Below are positions 29,003 through 38,242 of a stretch of DNA of 64,000 bases, in pieces. Source of the stretch: Novosphingobium sp. SCN 66-18 (lineage in GTDB: Bacteria; Pseudomonadota; Alphaproteobacteria; Sphingomonadales; Sphingomonadaceae). Made by a program: the position numbers and the translations under genes. The notes beneath the pieces are model-generated. The model made no database searches, was not told where the DNA came from, and worked only from the letters and a program-made list of their open reading frames with translations. Every line of letters begins with the position of its first letter. Within the stretch, counting starts at the first letter, position 1. The stretch is from the NCBI GenBank assembly GCA_001725355.1, contig MEGD01000029.1, forward strand, positions 1 through 64,000, in the 5' to 3' direction.

Positions 29003-30541
29003 TTAACCAACCAGCCTGCGCGCGGCGCGTTCGAACAGGGGCTGGTCGCCGGTCACTTCACCCAGCAACGCGACCGCGCCGTCGTTCTGGCGGCGGACCA
29101 TGACCAGCGCGAATTCCGGGCCTTCGGCGGCAAGATCGGCCAGCGGCCGGGCCGGCAGCGCGCGCAGGCCTTGCGCCAGCACTTCGGCGGCATCGGGCAC
29201 GCGGGCCTTGCCGCTTTCCTCGCGCCGCAGCCGGCGTTCGGTGGACACCACGCCCTTCAGGCCGCCGGGCGCGCTGGCCAGGAAGCAGCCCAGTTCGCCG
29301 CGTTGCAGCCCGATGCGTTCGGCATGGCCCAGCACCGTTGCGTATTCGGTCAGGCGCGTCTTGTCGTATTCCGCGCCGAACACCAGCTTGACCAGCGGGA
29401 TCAGCGGCGCGCGGGCCTGCATGGAAAGGCCGGCGTCGGCGATCATTTCGGCATAGTCTTCCGGCGCCTCGCGCGTGGCCAGCGCGAAATCCCAGGCGCG
29501 GCCGATCGCGGCATAGAGCGCGCCGCGCGTGCGGTCCTCGCTGGTGTGCGCGGCATGGGCGAGTTCACGCGCCGAAGCCAGCCAGTCGGCCAGGCCGAAA
29601 TCGTCGCCGGTAGGGGCAGAGGGCGCAAGCAAGGCCTCATCGAGATCGGAGAGCACTTCCTCCAGCCCGGCAAGGTCCATGATGTCATCGTCGCCGGGAA
29701 CGCCATTGGCGCCGAAACCGGGCATCGGCAGGTTCCCTGTCTCGTCCTCGTCCATGGAACCGGGGAAGGGCAGGATTTCCGCACCGATCGCGGCAAGGTC
29801 GAGTTCCTCCTCGTCCGCGCCGGACGGTAGCGCGCGGGGGCCATCGGCCCATACCCCGGCCCGGTCGGCCGGTTCCGGCGCATTCAGCGCATCAAGCATG
29901 CCCATGCCGCTTGGCCTTTGCGCCGGCACCGCGGCCAGCGCCTGACCGATCTGCAGCAGGAGATCGTCGGTGGTCTGCTGGTCGGCCAGTTCCTTCCAGT
30001 TGATGACCCCGTAGATGTAGTCGATCTTTTCGCCGTCGGACGAGAACGGCAGCAGGATGCCGCGATAGAGGATGTTGCGGCTGTCCTGATTGACGAATTC
30101 CGCCTCGAAGCCGATCGGGGCCTCGTTGGCGATGATCTGCATGTAGTGGTCGGTGATGCGCGAAAGCAGGGTGCGGCCGGGAACATCGCTGAGCCGTGCC
30201 GGCATCGCCCCTTCGCCGCATTCGCTGGCCAGCAGCGCGCCAAGCTGGACGATCGCGGGATCTTCATAGCCTTCGTCGAAATGCAGCAGGACCGAGCGAT
30301 CGGCGAAATCGGGCAGGTTGCCGGCAAGCAGCGGTGCGACCGGCGGGAAGGGGCCGCCATCGAGCAGGCCGGTCCAGAAATTGTAGGCGCGGACCTGCAG
30401 GCGCCGTTCGTCCTGCCCGACGACCGGCGGCGGCGCTTCGACGATCGCGTCGTCGTCCAGAGAAATATAGTCAGGCGCGTTCATGCCGAAACCGTCGCCG
30501 CCCAACTCTCGCAATCCATCCATGAAAGGCGCCCTTGCCAT
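29003..30541 (-). CDS. PAS-like domain protein of unknown function
   Basis: The product is about 512 aa from ATG 30541; ATG 30568 or the internal MNAPDYISL start are alternatives because no clear ribosome site is seen. The N-terminal half (about 45-200) contains LHFDEGYEDPAIVQLG and LLPFSSDGEKIDYIYGVI, which resemble the PAS_5-type sensory fold found in alphaproteobacteria. The middle (about 205-320) is acidic and of low complexity, and the C-terminal part is helical. No output domain is recognised. It may sense or bind a ligand in the cytoplasm. It is transcribed alone, with the inverted-repeat element downstream. Confidence 0.7.
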   Translation of the reverse strand: MARAPFMDGLRELGGDGFGMNAPDYISLDDDAIVEAPPPVVGQDERRLQVRAYNFWTGLLDGGPFPPVAPLLAGNLPDFADRSVLLHFDEGYEDPAIVQLGALLASECGEGAMPARLSDVPGRTLLSRITDHYMQIIANEAPIGFEAEFVNQDSRNILYRGILLPFSSDGEKIDYIYGVINWKELADQQTTDDLLLQIGQALAAVPAQRPSGMGMLDALNAPEPADRAGVWADGPRALPSGADEEELDLAAIGAEILPFPGSMDEDETGNLPMPGFGANGVPGDDDIMDLAGLEEVLSDLDEALLAPSAPTGDDFGLADWLASARELAHAAHTSEDRTRGALYAAIGRAWDFALATREAPEDYAEMIADAGLSMQARAPLIPLVKLVFGAEYDKTRLTEYATVLGHAERIGLQRGELGCFLASAPGGLKGVVSTERRLRREESGKARVPDAAEVLAQGLRALPARPLADLAAEGPEFALVMVRRQNDGAVALLGEVTGDQPLFERAARRLVG

Positions 30542-30637
30542 CCGTTTGTGACCGTTCTGGCGCAACATGGTAAAGGTTTGTTTAAGTTGCGCCGGTGCGA
30601 TCCACGCACGATCCCGCCGCCGGACGCGGGGCGGCCT

Positions 30638-31528
30638 TCAGCGCGCGGCGATGGCGGCGGCTTTCGCCAGCAGGCGTTCGGCTTGCGTCCGGTGCAGCAA
30701 TTCCGCCATTTTCCCGTTTACGCGCAGCGCGCCCTTGCCGGCGTTGGCCGGGTCGGCGAAGGCGGCGACAATGGCCCGCGCTTCGGCAACGGCGTCATCA
30801 TCGGGCGCGAACACGCGGTTGGCAGTGGCAAGTTGCGCGGGGTGAATCAGCGTCTTGCCGTCGAATCCCCCGTCGCGCGCCTGAACGCATTCGGCTTCGA
30901 GCCGGGCCGAATCGTCGATCGCGTTGCACACGCCGTCGAGAATGGCGAGGCCATGCGCGCGCGCCGCCAGCACGGCCAGCGTCAGCACCGGCACGAACAC
31001 CGCGCGGCCCGGCAATTGCGCCATGCCGGTATCCTTGGCGAGGTCGTTGAGCCCCAGCACGAAGGCGGCCAGCCGGGTGGTGGCGGCGCAGGAGGCGATG
31101 CGTTCGAGCGCGAGCACCGCGCGCGGCGTCTCGATCATCACCCACAGCTTCACGCCGGGCGCATAGCCGGCCGCGTCCATCGCGCGCGAAAGCGCGATCA
31201 CGTCGTCCGCGTCGTCCACCTTGGGGACCAGCACCGCTTCCACCGGCGCAGTGGCGAGCGCGACGAGATCGTCGTGCCCCCACGGAGTCGCCAGCGCGTT
31301 GATCCGCGCGATCAGGCGGCGTTGGCCGAAGCCGCCCGCCGCCAGTTCCTCCAGCAGCGTGGCGCGCGCCTCGGCCTTCATCTCGGGTGCGACGGCGTCT
31401 TCGAGATCGAGCGCGACCGCATCGGTATCGAGGCCGCGCGCCTTGTCGATGGCGCGGCGGTTGCTGGCCGGCATGTAGAGCAGCGAGCGCAGCGGACGGG
31501 CGTCGGGGGGCGTTTCAGGGTTTGGCAT
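30638..31528 (-). CDS. HpcH/HpaI aldolase/citrate lyase beta-subunit family (CitE-like)
   Basis: The 296-aa TIM-barrel enzyme has the CitE pattern: RSLLYMPASNRRAIDKA at the N-terminus, DLEDAVAPEMK near residue 47, LVPKVDDADDV near 105 and the metal-binding Glu in VMIETPRAVLALE near 133. Stand-alone CitE-like proteins act on acyl-CoA substrates such as malyl- or citramalyl-CoA rather than in a citrate lyase complex; no citrate lyase alpha or gamma genes are nearby. ATG 31528 lies 14 nt inside the end of the upstream MFS gene, so the two are translationally coupled. Confidence 0.9.
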   Translation of the reverse strand: MPNPETPPDARPLRSLLYMPASNRRAIDKARGLDTDAVALDLEDAVAPEMKAEARATLLEELAAGGFGQRRLIARINALATPWGHDDLVALATAPVEAVLVPKVDDADDVIALSRAMDAAGYAPGVKLWVMIETPRAVLALERIASCAATTRLAAFVLGLNDLAKDTGMAQLPGRAVFVPVLTLAVLAARAHGLAILDGVCNAIDDSARLEAECVQARDGGFDGKTLIHPAQLATANRVFAPDDDAVAEARAIVAAFADPANAGKGALRVNGKMAELLHRTQAERLLAKAAAIAAR

Positions 31529-32777
31529 TGGCGGGTTCCTGCACGATGTCGAGCCGTCCTTCCTCGCGCGTGGGCATCGGCGCCAGCACGCGCAGCACCA
31601 GCGAAGCGAGCAGCCACGCCGCCGCCGCGTGCAGCGCCGCCTGCAGGCCGCCAAGGTCGGCCACGCTGCCCCAGGCCCAGGCGCCCAGCGCCATGCCGCC
31701 GAATGTCACCGCCTGGTAGATCGACAGGCAGCGGCCGAGAATCGTTTCAGGCGAGCGGAGCTGCATGGCGACGTTGAGGCTGGTCATCGCGGCGACCCAG
31801 CCCGAGCCGCCGAGAAAGGCGGTGACCATCGCGTGCGGGACCGAGGCGGTGAACGAGAGCGAGGCGAGCGCGGCGGCGAAGGCGAGCGTCGCCGCGGAGA
31901 CCACGGCTTCCGCGCCATAGCGCCGCCGGGCCTTGCCCACCCACAGCGCAGTGACGATCGATCCCATGCCGAAGGCGCCGAGCATCAGGCCATAGTCCAG
32001 CTCGGTGCCGCGCAGCAGATCGCGCGCCACGGTGGGCATCAGCGCGGAAAAGCCGGCCGCGCCGAAGCCGAAGGCGAAGCCGCGCAGCAGCACCTTGCGG
32101 ATCGGCGCCGAACGCGCGCAGAAATCGATGCCGACCTTGATCGAGGCGAACATCGGCTGGCGTTGCGGGGTGCGCGCGCGGTGCGGTCGCCACGTCCACA
32201 GCACCACGATCATGCCGACATAGCTGATCGCGTTGAGCGCGAAGGCCAGGTTCACGTTCCAGATCGAAATGAGCAACCCGCCCATCGCGGGGCCGACGCT
32301 GCGCGCGAGATTGAACGAGATGGCGTTGAGCGCGATCGCCTGCGGCAGATCGTCCTTGCCGACCTGGAGCCGCACCGAGGCCTGCCAGGCCGGGCCGTTG
32401 AGCGCGGTGCCCATGCCCACCATCAGCGTCAGCGCGAGCAGCGACCACGGGCCGACCATGCCGGCATAGCCCAGCGCGGCGAGCAGCGCCGATACCGCCA
32501 GCATCGCCGATTGCGCGGCCAGCATCACGCGGCGGCGGTCGAAGTTGTCGGCGATGGCCCCGGCGATCATGCCCAGCAGCATGATCGGGATCGTGGCCGA
32601 AGCCTGCACCAGCGCGACCATCACGTGGCTGCTGGTCAGGTCTGTCATCAGCCAGGCGGCGGCGACCGACTGGATGGTGGAGCCGACGTTGGAAAAGAGA
32701 TTGGCGGTCCAGATCGATCGGAAAGCGGGATAGCGGAACGGCGCCAGTGCGCCGCCGCGGTGCATCGCTTTCAGCAT
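31515..32777 (-). CDS. MFS transporter (EntS-like, MFS_3 type)
   Basis: The 420-aa protein has 12 predicted transmembrane segments. The first reads FRSIWTANLFSNVGSTIQSVAAAWL and the loop 2-3 motif is GAIADNFDRRRVML, the usual MFS loop with Arg/Asp. It resembles EntS-type exporters (enterobactin exporter family), but the substrate is unknown. ATG 32777 follows GGAGAG; the longer open frame upstream overlaps the DUF2141 gene and is unlikely. Overlap with the CitE-like gene suggests co-expression. Confidence 0.88.
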   Translation of the reverse strand: MLKAMHRGGALAPFRYPAFRSIWTANLFSNVGSTIQSVAAAWLMTDLTSSHVMVALVQASATIPIMLLGMIAGAIADNFDRRRVMLAAQSAMLAVSALLAALGYAGMVGPWSLLALTLMVGMGTALNGPAWQASVRLQVGKDDLPQAIALNAISFNLARSVGPAMGGLLISIWNVNLAFALNAISYVGMIVVLWTWRPHRARTPQRQPMFASIKVGIDFCARSAPIRKVLLRGFAFGFGAAGFSALMPTVARDLLRGTELDYGLMLGAFGMGSIVTALWVGKARRRYGAEAVVSAATLAFAAALASLSFTASVPHAMVTAFLGGSGWVAAMTSLNVAMQLRSPETILGRCLSIYQAVTFGGMALGAWAWGSVADLGGLQAALHAAAAWLLASLVLRVLAPMPTREEGRLDIVQEPANAKP

Positions 32778-32790
32778 CGACAGCTCTCCG

Positions 32791-33222
32791 TCACAGCAGA
32801 TAGCGCATGCGGATTTCGGCCCGCACCTCGCCTTCGCCAAGGGTCAGGGCTGCCGCCGCGAACCGGGGCGGGCCGAACCGCACCGGCGCATCGCGCGAGA
32901 AGCCGAAGCCTTCCTTAGGCACCATCAGCACCTTGTCCAGCCTGCCGTTGCCGTTTTCGTCATGGAACAGGGCCACGGCATAGCGGCCCGGCGCGACATT
33001 GGCGAACGTGATCGCGGGATTGCCGGCCGGCACGGAAAGATGGCGTGCGTGCGGGTCTTTCTGGCAATCGGGAAACGTCGCCGGATCGGCGGTGATGCAC
33101 GCCTGCACCAGCCCCCTGGTCGAACGCAGCCCGGTGACGCCCACGGTGAGCGACGCGTGCTCGGGCGCGACCGCGCCACCCAGCGCCATGGCGGCCGGCA
33201 GCAGGATGAGCGCCGGTTTCAC
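32791..33222 (-). CDS. DUF2141 domain protein, exported
   Basis: The 143-aa product starts at GTG 33222, whose last bases overlap the stop of the upstream hydroxylase gene (GTGA). It has a signal peptide (about 1-20) and a single beta-rich DUF2141 domain with NVAPGRYAVALFHDENGNGRLDK near residue 70, the family hallmark. It should be periplasmic or secreted. DUF2141 proteins often sit beside carotenoid or sterol-like oxygenases in this order, as here, but the role is not known. A long in-frame extension upstream is antisense-like and was rejected. Confidence 0.85.
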   Translation of the reverse strand: MKPALILLPAAMALGGAVAPEHASLTVGVTGLRSTRGLVQACITADPATFPDCQKDPHARHLSVPAGNPAITFANVAPGRYAVALFHDENGNGRLDKVLMVPKEGFGFSRDAPVRFGPPRFAAAALTLGEGEVRAEIRMRYLL

Positions 33223-33929
33223 AGCGTGCCCAGCCCCTTGTCGGTACCGCACAGCCTGTCCCAGAAGCGGAAGTAGAGTCCGTAGTTGCACCGGTATTGC
33301 TCGTGATGCCGTTGATGATGGCTTGCGGTTATCAGCCATTGGCCGACCCGGGAATGAACGAGCCAGCGCGGAAACATTTCCCAGCCCATGTGGTTGGTGA
33401 CGCCCATCACCGTCATGACGAGGAGGACGATGCCCAGCACGCCCGCGTGGATCGGGATCACGAAGACCAGCGCCGGGATCAGCAGGCCGACCAGCGCCGC
33501 CTCCGCCGGGTGGAAGTTCATCGCCGCCCAGGCCGTCGGCGGGCGGCTGGCGTGGTGGATCGCGTGGACCGCCCGGAACACGCGCGGGCGGTGCATCCAG
33601 CGGTGGGTCCAGTAGAACCAGGTATCGTGCAGGACCAGGTAGAGCAGCAGCGAGACCGGCATCCACCACAGCGGCCAGGCGCGCGGATCGGTGTAGATGC
33701 GTGTCCAGCCGCGCGCCTGCCAGCCCCAGGCGACGATCCCGGCGGGAATGCCGTAGATCGCCGACGAGGCGAGGCTCCAGGCGATTTCCTTGCGGATCTG
33801 AGGGGTCAGCCCGCGATAGAGGCCGGGGCGCTTCCGGCCGGTGAGCGCGGCGAACAGGCCGCTGGTGAGGAGATAGCGCACCCCCACGATCAGCGTCATC
33901 GCCAGCGCGGAAAGCCCGATGCTGTTCAT
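33219..33929 (-). CDS. fatty acid hydroxylase/sterol desaturase family protein
   Basis: The 236-aa membrane enzyme has four or so transmembrane segments and the diiron His clusters of this superfamily: HDTWFYWTHRWMH near residue 103, HAIHHAS near 123, and HHQRHHEQYR near 208. It would hydroxylate or desaturate a lipid substrate with O2. The substrate could be a fatty acid, sterol-like or carotenoid molecule; sequence alone cannot decide. I chose ATG 33929 (MNSIGLSAL). The stop overlaps the DUF2141 start, so the two are co-translated. Confidence 0.88.
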   Translation of the reverse strand: MNSIGLSALAMTLIVGVRYLLTSGLFAALTGRKRPGLYRGLTPQIRKEIAWSLASSAIYGIPAGIVAWGWQARGWTRIYTDPRAWPLWWMPVSLLLYLVLHDTWFYWTHRWMHRPRVFRAVHAIHHASRPPTAWAAMNFHPAEAALVGLLIPALVFVIPIHAGVLGIVLLVMTVMGVTNHMGWEMFPRWLVHSRVGQWLITASHHQRHHEQYRCNYGLYFRFWDRLCGTDKGLGTL

Positions 33930-34056
33930 GAAGCTCCGCCTTTTGCGGACGAAGCCGGGACGGTCCAGCCCATTCCGTCGCACACCGGCGTTCCGTTGGC
34001 GGAAGGCGCGGAAGCGGATGGGGGCGTGCGACGAGTCATGCCTCTCCTATGCCAAG

Positions 34057-34083
34057 CGCCGGCACTGTGGGACAGTGCCGGCG
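34057..34083. terminator. perfect 12-bp hairpin, probable terminator
   Basis: A 12-bp perfect stem (34057-34068 with 34072-34083) with a 3-nt loop lies just beyond the stop of the DEAD-box helicase (minus strand). On the plus strand a T-rich stretch follows; on the minus strand there is none. It separates the helicase from the hydroxylase gene. Confidence 0.6.
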
Positions 34084-34116
34084 TCGCATTATTGTATTTC
34101 CGCAATGTGTCGCGGG

Positions 34117-35667
34117 TTATCCGGCGCGGCGCACCCGATTGCGGTGCTGGCCGACATTGCCGGGGCCGCGCGGGCGGAACCGGCGCTGCTGGCCGTCGCG
34201 CTCCCCCGCACGTTCGCCTTCCGGACGGTCTGCGCGCTCGGTGTGCAGCGGATTGCGCACCGGACCCCGATCGTTCTGGCCGTCGCGGCGTTCCTGCCGC
34301 TGGCTCACGTCGCGCGGCTTGCCGTCGCGACCCTGCGCGCGGCCACCATGGGCCTGCTGGTCGCCACGGCCACCGCCAGTGCGCTGACCTCCGCTGCGCT
34401 GGGCACCACTGCGCTGCCCCCCGTTGCGCTGGCCGCCATCGCGGCGGTTGCCCTGCTGATGACGCGGAGCGTCGTCTTCCTGCGGCCGGCGTGCGGGCGC
34501 GGGCAGGCGGGCGGCTTCCTGCGTGAAGTTCTCGGGCAGGGCCTGCGGCATCAGCTTAACGCCGGTCAGCCGCTCGATGTCGCGCAGATAGGGCTTCTCA
34601 TCGGGCGCGCAGAAGCTGATCGCCACGCCATCGGCGCCGGCGCGCGCGGTGCGGCCGATGCGGTGGACGTACTGTTCGGGCACGTTGGGCAGCTCGAAGT
34701 TGAACACGTGGCTCACCCCCGACACGTCGATGCCGCGCGCGGCGATGTCGGTGGCGACGAGGATCGGGCACGAACCCTGGCGGAAGGCTTCGAGCGCGGC
34801 GGTGCGCTGCGCCTGCGACTTGTTGCCGTGGATCGCGCGCGCTTCCACGCCGGCGCCGGCAAGGTGCCGCGCGACGCGGTCCGCGCCGTGCTTGGTGCGG
34901 GTGAAGACGAGCGCGCGATCGAGCGACTTGTCCGCCAGCATGGCGCGGATGCGCAGCGTCAGCAGCGCCTGCTTTTCGGCCTGGTTGATGAGCGTGACGA
35001 ACTGGTCGACGCGTTCGGCGGTGGTCGATTGCGGCGCCACTTCCACGCGCACCGGATTGTTGATGAACTGCTTGCCCAGATCCTCGATCGACTTGGGCAT
35101 CGTGGCCGAGAAGAACAGGCTCTGGCGCTGCTTGGGCAGCAGGTTGGCCACGCGGCGCAGCGCGTGGATGAAGCCGAGGTCCATCATCTGGTCGGCCTCG
35201 TCGAGCACGAAGATCTCGACCCGGCCCAGCGTGAGCGCGCGGTTGTCGATCAGGTCGAGCAGGCGGCCCGGCGTGGCGACGAGGATGTCGATGCCCGGCA
35301 CCAGCCGGCGAGCCTGCTTGCCGATGGGCACGCCGCCGAACACGCAATCGACCGAGAGCTTCAGGTTCTTGGCGTAGCCCTTCATGTTGTCGGCGATCTG
35401 CGCGGCGAGTTCGCGGGTGGGCGAAAGCACCAGCATCCGGCACGAGGCGGGCTTGCGCGGCGTGGGATCGGCGGCGAGGCGGTGGAGCGAGGGCAGCGCG
35501 AACGCGGCGGTCTTGCCGGTGCCGGTCTGGGCGATGCCCAGCAGGTCGCGGCCTTCGAGCAGCGCCGGAATCGACTGGCGCTGGATAGGCGTGGGATCGT
35601 TGTAGCCTTTGCTTTCGAGCGCGCGGAGAATGGGCTCGGCAAGGCCGAGATCGCTAAAATAGGACAT
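34117..35667 (-). CDS. DEAD-box ATP-dependent RNA helicase (RhlE-like)
   Basis: The 516-aa helicase unwinds RNA in the cytoplasm, typically in ribosome assembly or RNA decay and in the cold. It has all the core motifs: Q motif NDPTPIQRQSIPALL near 24, AQTGTGKT near 45, PTRELAAQI near 85, TPGRLL near 130, DEAD near 155, SAT near 186, ARGID near 300 and HRIGRTARAG near 325. The C-terminal 120 residues are disordered and rich in Arg, Gly and Gln (repeats of GGQR type), a probable RNA-binding tail. ATG 35667 (MSYFSDLGL) follows an A/T-rich leader. A 313-bp gap separates it from the divergent peptidase. Confidence 0.93.
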   Translation of the reverse strand: MSYFSDLGLAEPILRALESKGYNDPTPIQRQSIPALLEGRDLLGIAQTGTGKTAAFALPSLHRLAADPTPRKPASCRMLVLSPTRELAAQIADNMKGYAKNLKLSVDCVFGGVPIGKQARRLVPGIDILVATPGRLLDLIDNRALTLGRVEIFVLDEADQMMDLGFIHALRRVANLLPKQRQSLFFSATMPKSIEDLGKQFINNPVRVEVAPQSTTAERVDQFVTLINQAEKQALLTLRIRAMLADKSLDRALVFTRTKHGADRVARHLAGAGVEARAIHGNKSQAQRTAALEAFRQGSCPILVATDIAARGIDVSGVSHVFNFELPNVPEQYVHRIGRTARAGADGVAISFCAPDEKPYLRDIERLTGVKLMPQALPENFTQEAARLPAPARRPQEDDAPRHQQGNRRDGGQRNGGQRSGAQRSGGQRTGGGRGDQQAHGGRAQGRDGKPRDVSQRQERRDGQNDRGPVRNPLHTERADRPEGERAGERDGQQRRFRPRGPGNVGQHRNRVRRAG

Positions 35668-35980
35668 GAAAAAAATGCTTTCGTTGGCGCTCCGCGAAGA
35701 ATCGCGGGCGCGGCAGGGGTCGTACCATGCGACCCATGCGTGAAAGGGGAAGCCGTGAAGGCAAGAGACCGTGGGGCCGGGCCGGATCGCGCCCTTCGCA
35801 AATGCCCTTGGCAAATGGAGGCGCAATCTCACGCTGACGCAGCTTGCGGCACGGGGCCGCCGGTCTTGCTGCGGCACACTTAGGCGCGATTGCTCCGAAA
35901 AGCAAGGAAATTGCGCAAAGGGTCTTGCCCGCCGCCGGACCGGGCGGCAACGTGCGCCGCTGAGCTGGACGGGGATTTCG
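35668..35980. other. intergenic region between divergent helicase and peptidase genes
   Basis: These 313 bp hold no credible gene. The first 30 bp upstream of the helicase are AT-rich (AAAAAAATGCTTT), probably the leader of a cold-responsive transcript. The rest is GC-rich with several short dyads. Open frames reaching through it on both strands are extensions of the flanking genes. Promoters for both genes must lie here, but I cannot place convincing -35/-10 boxes. Confidence 0.5.
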
Positions 35981-37327
35981 ATGCGGTATCATCAGTTTGC
36001 GGGTTCCATCATCGGCGCAGCGCTGGTTGTCGGCGCAGTGGGGAGCGGGTCGGCGCTGGCCGCGCCCGCCACGCCGTCGGAACAGCGGATGATCGCCACG
36101 GTCGATGCCGAACAGGCGCGCACGCTGGCGTTGCTCGAACGGATGGTGAACCAGAATTCGGGCAGCCGGAACCTCGAAGGCGTGCGCAAGGTGCGCGATA
36201 TCGTCTCCCCCGAATTCACCGCACTGGGCTTTGCCGCGCGTTGGGTGCCGATGGAGCAGACCGGGCGCGCCGGGCACCTGATCCTGACGCACAAGGGCGC
36301 GAAGGGCACTAAGCGCCTGCTGCTGATCGGCCATCTCGATACCGTGTTCGAACCGGATTCGCCGTTCCAGACGTTCGCGCTGAAGGGCGACAAGGCCACC
36401 GGCCCCGGCGTGGCCGACGACAAGGGCGGCATGGCGGTGATGATCGCCGCGCTGCGCGCGATGCAGGCGGCGGGCACGCTCAAGGATGCCAATATCGAGG
36501 TGGTGCTGACCGGCGACGAGGAGGACGCGGGCGAGCCGACCACGGTGGCGCGCGCCGATCTGGTCGCGGCCGGCCGGCGCGCCGACGCGGCGCTCGATTT
36601 CGAGGGGCTGTCGCGGGAAGACGGCAAGGACATGGGATCGATCGCGCGGCGTTCGTCCAATTCGTGGACGCTGACCGTCACCGCGAAGTCGGGCCATTCG
36701 AGCGCGGTGTTCTCGCCCGCGATGGGCGATGGCGCGATCTATGCCGCCGCGCGCATCATCGCCGCGATCCGCGAGGAAGTGCCCGAGCCGAACCTGACGC
36801 TGAACGTCGGCCTGATCGCGGGCGGGGCCGAGGCCACGCTCGCGCCCGACGCGGCGCACGTTGCGGCGGCGGGCAAGACCAACATCGTGCCGGCCAGGGC
36901 GATCGCGCGCGGAGACCTGCGCTCGCTCAGCCCCGAGCAGGACCGGCGCGCGATGGAGCGGATGCGCGCGATCGTGGCGCGTACCTGGCCGGGCGCGCAG
37001 GCGGCGATCACGTTCGAGGAAGGCTATCCGCCGATGGCGCCGACGCCGGGCAACCAGGCGCTGCTGGCGCGGCTCAACGGCGTGAACGAAACGCTGGGCC
37101 TGCCGGCGATGGCTCCGCTCGATCCGCTGAAGCGCGGCGCGGGCGACATCTCGTTCGTGGCGGCCGATGTCGACGGGCTGGTCGGCCTCGGTCCCGCCAG
37201 CACCGGCGATCATTCGCCCGCCGAAACCACCGACGTGCCCAGCATCTGGCGGCAGGCCAAGCGCGCCGCGCTGCTGATGACGCGGCTTTCGCGCGAAAAG
37301 GCGGTGAAGCCGGCTGCGATCAAATGA
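35981..37327 (+). CDS. M20-family metallopeptidase, exported
   Basis: The 448-aa protein has a signal peptide (about 1-27, cut after ALAA), then the M20 dinuclear zinc fold: LIGHLDTVFE near residue 114 (metal His and catalytic Asp), VADDKGGMAV near 146 (bridging Asp), TGDEEDAGEP near 178 (catalytic Glu), a Bacterial exopeptidase dimerisation lid (about 205-320), and a C-terminal ligand in GDHSPAE near 417. It resembles glutamate carboxypeptidase (CPG2-like) enzymes and should act in the periplasm. ATG 35981 was chosen because it gives the signal peptide. The manganese riboswitch starts about 50 bp after its stop. Confidence 0.92.
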   Translation: MRYHQFAGSIIGAALVVGAVGSGSALAAPATPSEQRMIATVDAEQARTLALLERMVNQNSGSRNLEGVRKVRDIVSPEFTALGFAARWVPMEQTGRAGHLILTHKGAKGTKRLLLIGHLDTVFEPDSPFQTFALKGDKATGPGVADDKGGMAVMIAALRAMQAAGTLKDANIEVVLTGDEEDAGEPTTVARADLVAAGRRADAALDFEGLSREDGKDMGSIARRSSNSWTLTVTAKSGHSSAVFSPAMGDGAIYAAARIIAAIREEVPEPNLTLNVGLIAGGAEATLAPDAAHVAAAGKTNIVPARAIARGDLRSLSPEQDRRAMERMRAIVARTWPGAQAAITFEEGYPPMAPTPGNQALLARLNGVNETLGLPAMAPLDPLKRGAGDISFVAADVDGLVGLGPASTGDHSPAETTDVPSIWRQAKRAALLMTRLSREKAVKPAAIK

Positions 37328-37379
37328 TCGCATCGGGGCTTGCGTCCACCGCGCGCGGGGCGTAACCGGCGTTCGTTAC

Positions 37380-37545
37380 TTGGGGAGTAGCCACTGTGCC
37401 CGTCCTGTTGTGCAGGGCGTCGCGCGGTCCCTTGCCAACTGGCCCATGCCAGAAATGGCGCGTCAACATGCTTGGCCGAGAGGCCATGGCGCAGGCGGAG
37501 CAGCCCTTGCGGGGGCCTTCCGGGCGAGACCAATGGCACCATGCT
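37380..37545 (+). promoter_or_regulatory. yybP-ykoY manganese riboswitch
   Basis: The conserved landmarks of this aptamer occur in order: TTGGGGAGTAGCC (37380-37392), GTCAACATGCTTGGCCGAGA (37462-37481) and GGGCGAGACC (37522-37531), with GC-rich pairing segments between them. They match the yybP-ykoY class from memory (as in E. coli alx and mntP leaders). These riboswitches sense Mn2+ and turn on Mn exporters. It lies directly upstream of the GDT1-family transporter, a fitting target. After it an 8-bp stem (37555-37562 with 37595-37602) ends next to the ribosome site and may be the expression platform. Confidence 0.88.
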
Positions 37546-37614
37546 TTCCGCTCAGGCCGGGCGGGAGGGCTCGGTGTCGTTGTCTCGATAAGCTGCCCGG
37601 CCCCGGAACCGTTC

Positions 37615-38187
37615 ATGATCGAAGCCCTGACCACTTCCACCGCGATCGTCGCGCTCGCGGAAATCGGCGACAAGACCCAGCTTCTCGCCATCGTGCTCGC
37701 CACCCGCTTTCGCAAGCCCTGGCCGATCGTGCTGGGCATCCTCTGCGCCACGCTGGCGAACCACTTCCTCGCCGCGCTGGTCGGCGCCACCGCGGCGTCG
37801 CTGCTCGATGGCCTGTGGTTCCGCTATGCCATGGCGGCCGGGTTCATCGCCATGGGCCTGTGGACGCTGATCCCCGACAAGCTCGATGACGCGGAGGAGA
37901 AGCCGAGCCGCTTCGGCCCGTTCCTGACCACGCTGGTGGCGTTCTTCCTCGTCGAGATGGGCGACAAGACCCAGGTGGCGACGATCGCGCTGGGCGCGCG
38001 CTTCCACGATGCGCTGGCGGTGACGGCGGGCACCACGCTGGGGATGATGATCGCCAACGTGCCCGCGGTGTTCCTGGGCAGCGAACTGATCCGCCGCGTG
38101 CCGCTGGGCGTAGTGCGGATGGTGGCGGCCGTGCTGTTCATCGCCATCGGCGGCTGGCTGCTGGCGCAGACCGCCGGTCTGGTTTGA
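37615..38187 (+). CDS. GDT1/TMEM165 (UPF0016) family transporter, probable manganese exporter
   Basis: The 190-aa membrane protein has two homologous halves, each starting with the hallmark E-x-GD-K-T motif: EIGDKTQLL near residue 16 and EMGDKTQVA near 118. Six to seven hydrophobic segments are seen. Family members move Mn2+ or Ca2+, and bacterial ones protect from excess manganese. ATG 37615 (MIEALTTSTAIVAL) was chosen; the open frame upstream runs through the riboswitch and is not coding. Control by the Mn2+ riboswitch is expected to switch it on at high Mn. A short tandem repeat (GGTCTGACGGGCGG-like, 38190-38225) follows the stop. Confidence 0.92.
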   Translation: MIEALTTSTAIVALAEIGDKTQLLAIVLATRFRKPWPIVLGILCATLANHFLAALVGATAASLLDGLWFRYAMAAGFIAMGLWTLIPDKLDDAEEKPSRFGPFLTTLVAFFLVEMGDKTQVATIALGARFHDALAVTAGTTLGMMIANVPAVFLGSELIRRVPLGVVRMVAAVLFIAIGGWLLAQTAGLV

Positions 38188-38242
38188 TGGGCGGTCTGGT
38201 CTGACGGGCGGGCTGGTCTGACGGGATCGCGAAGGCGGCGGT

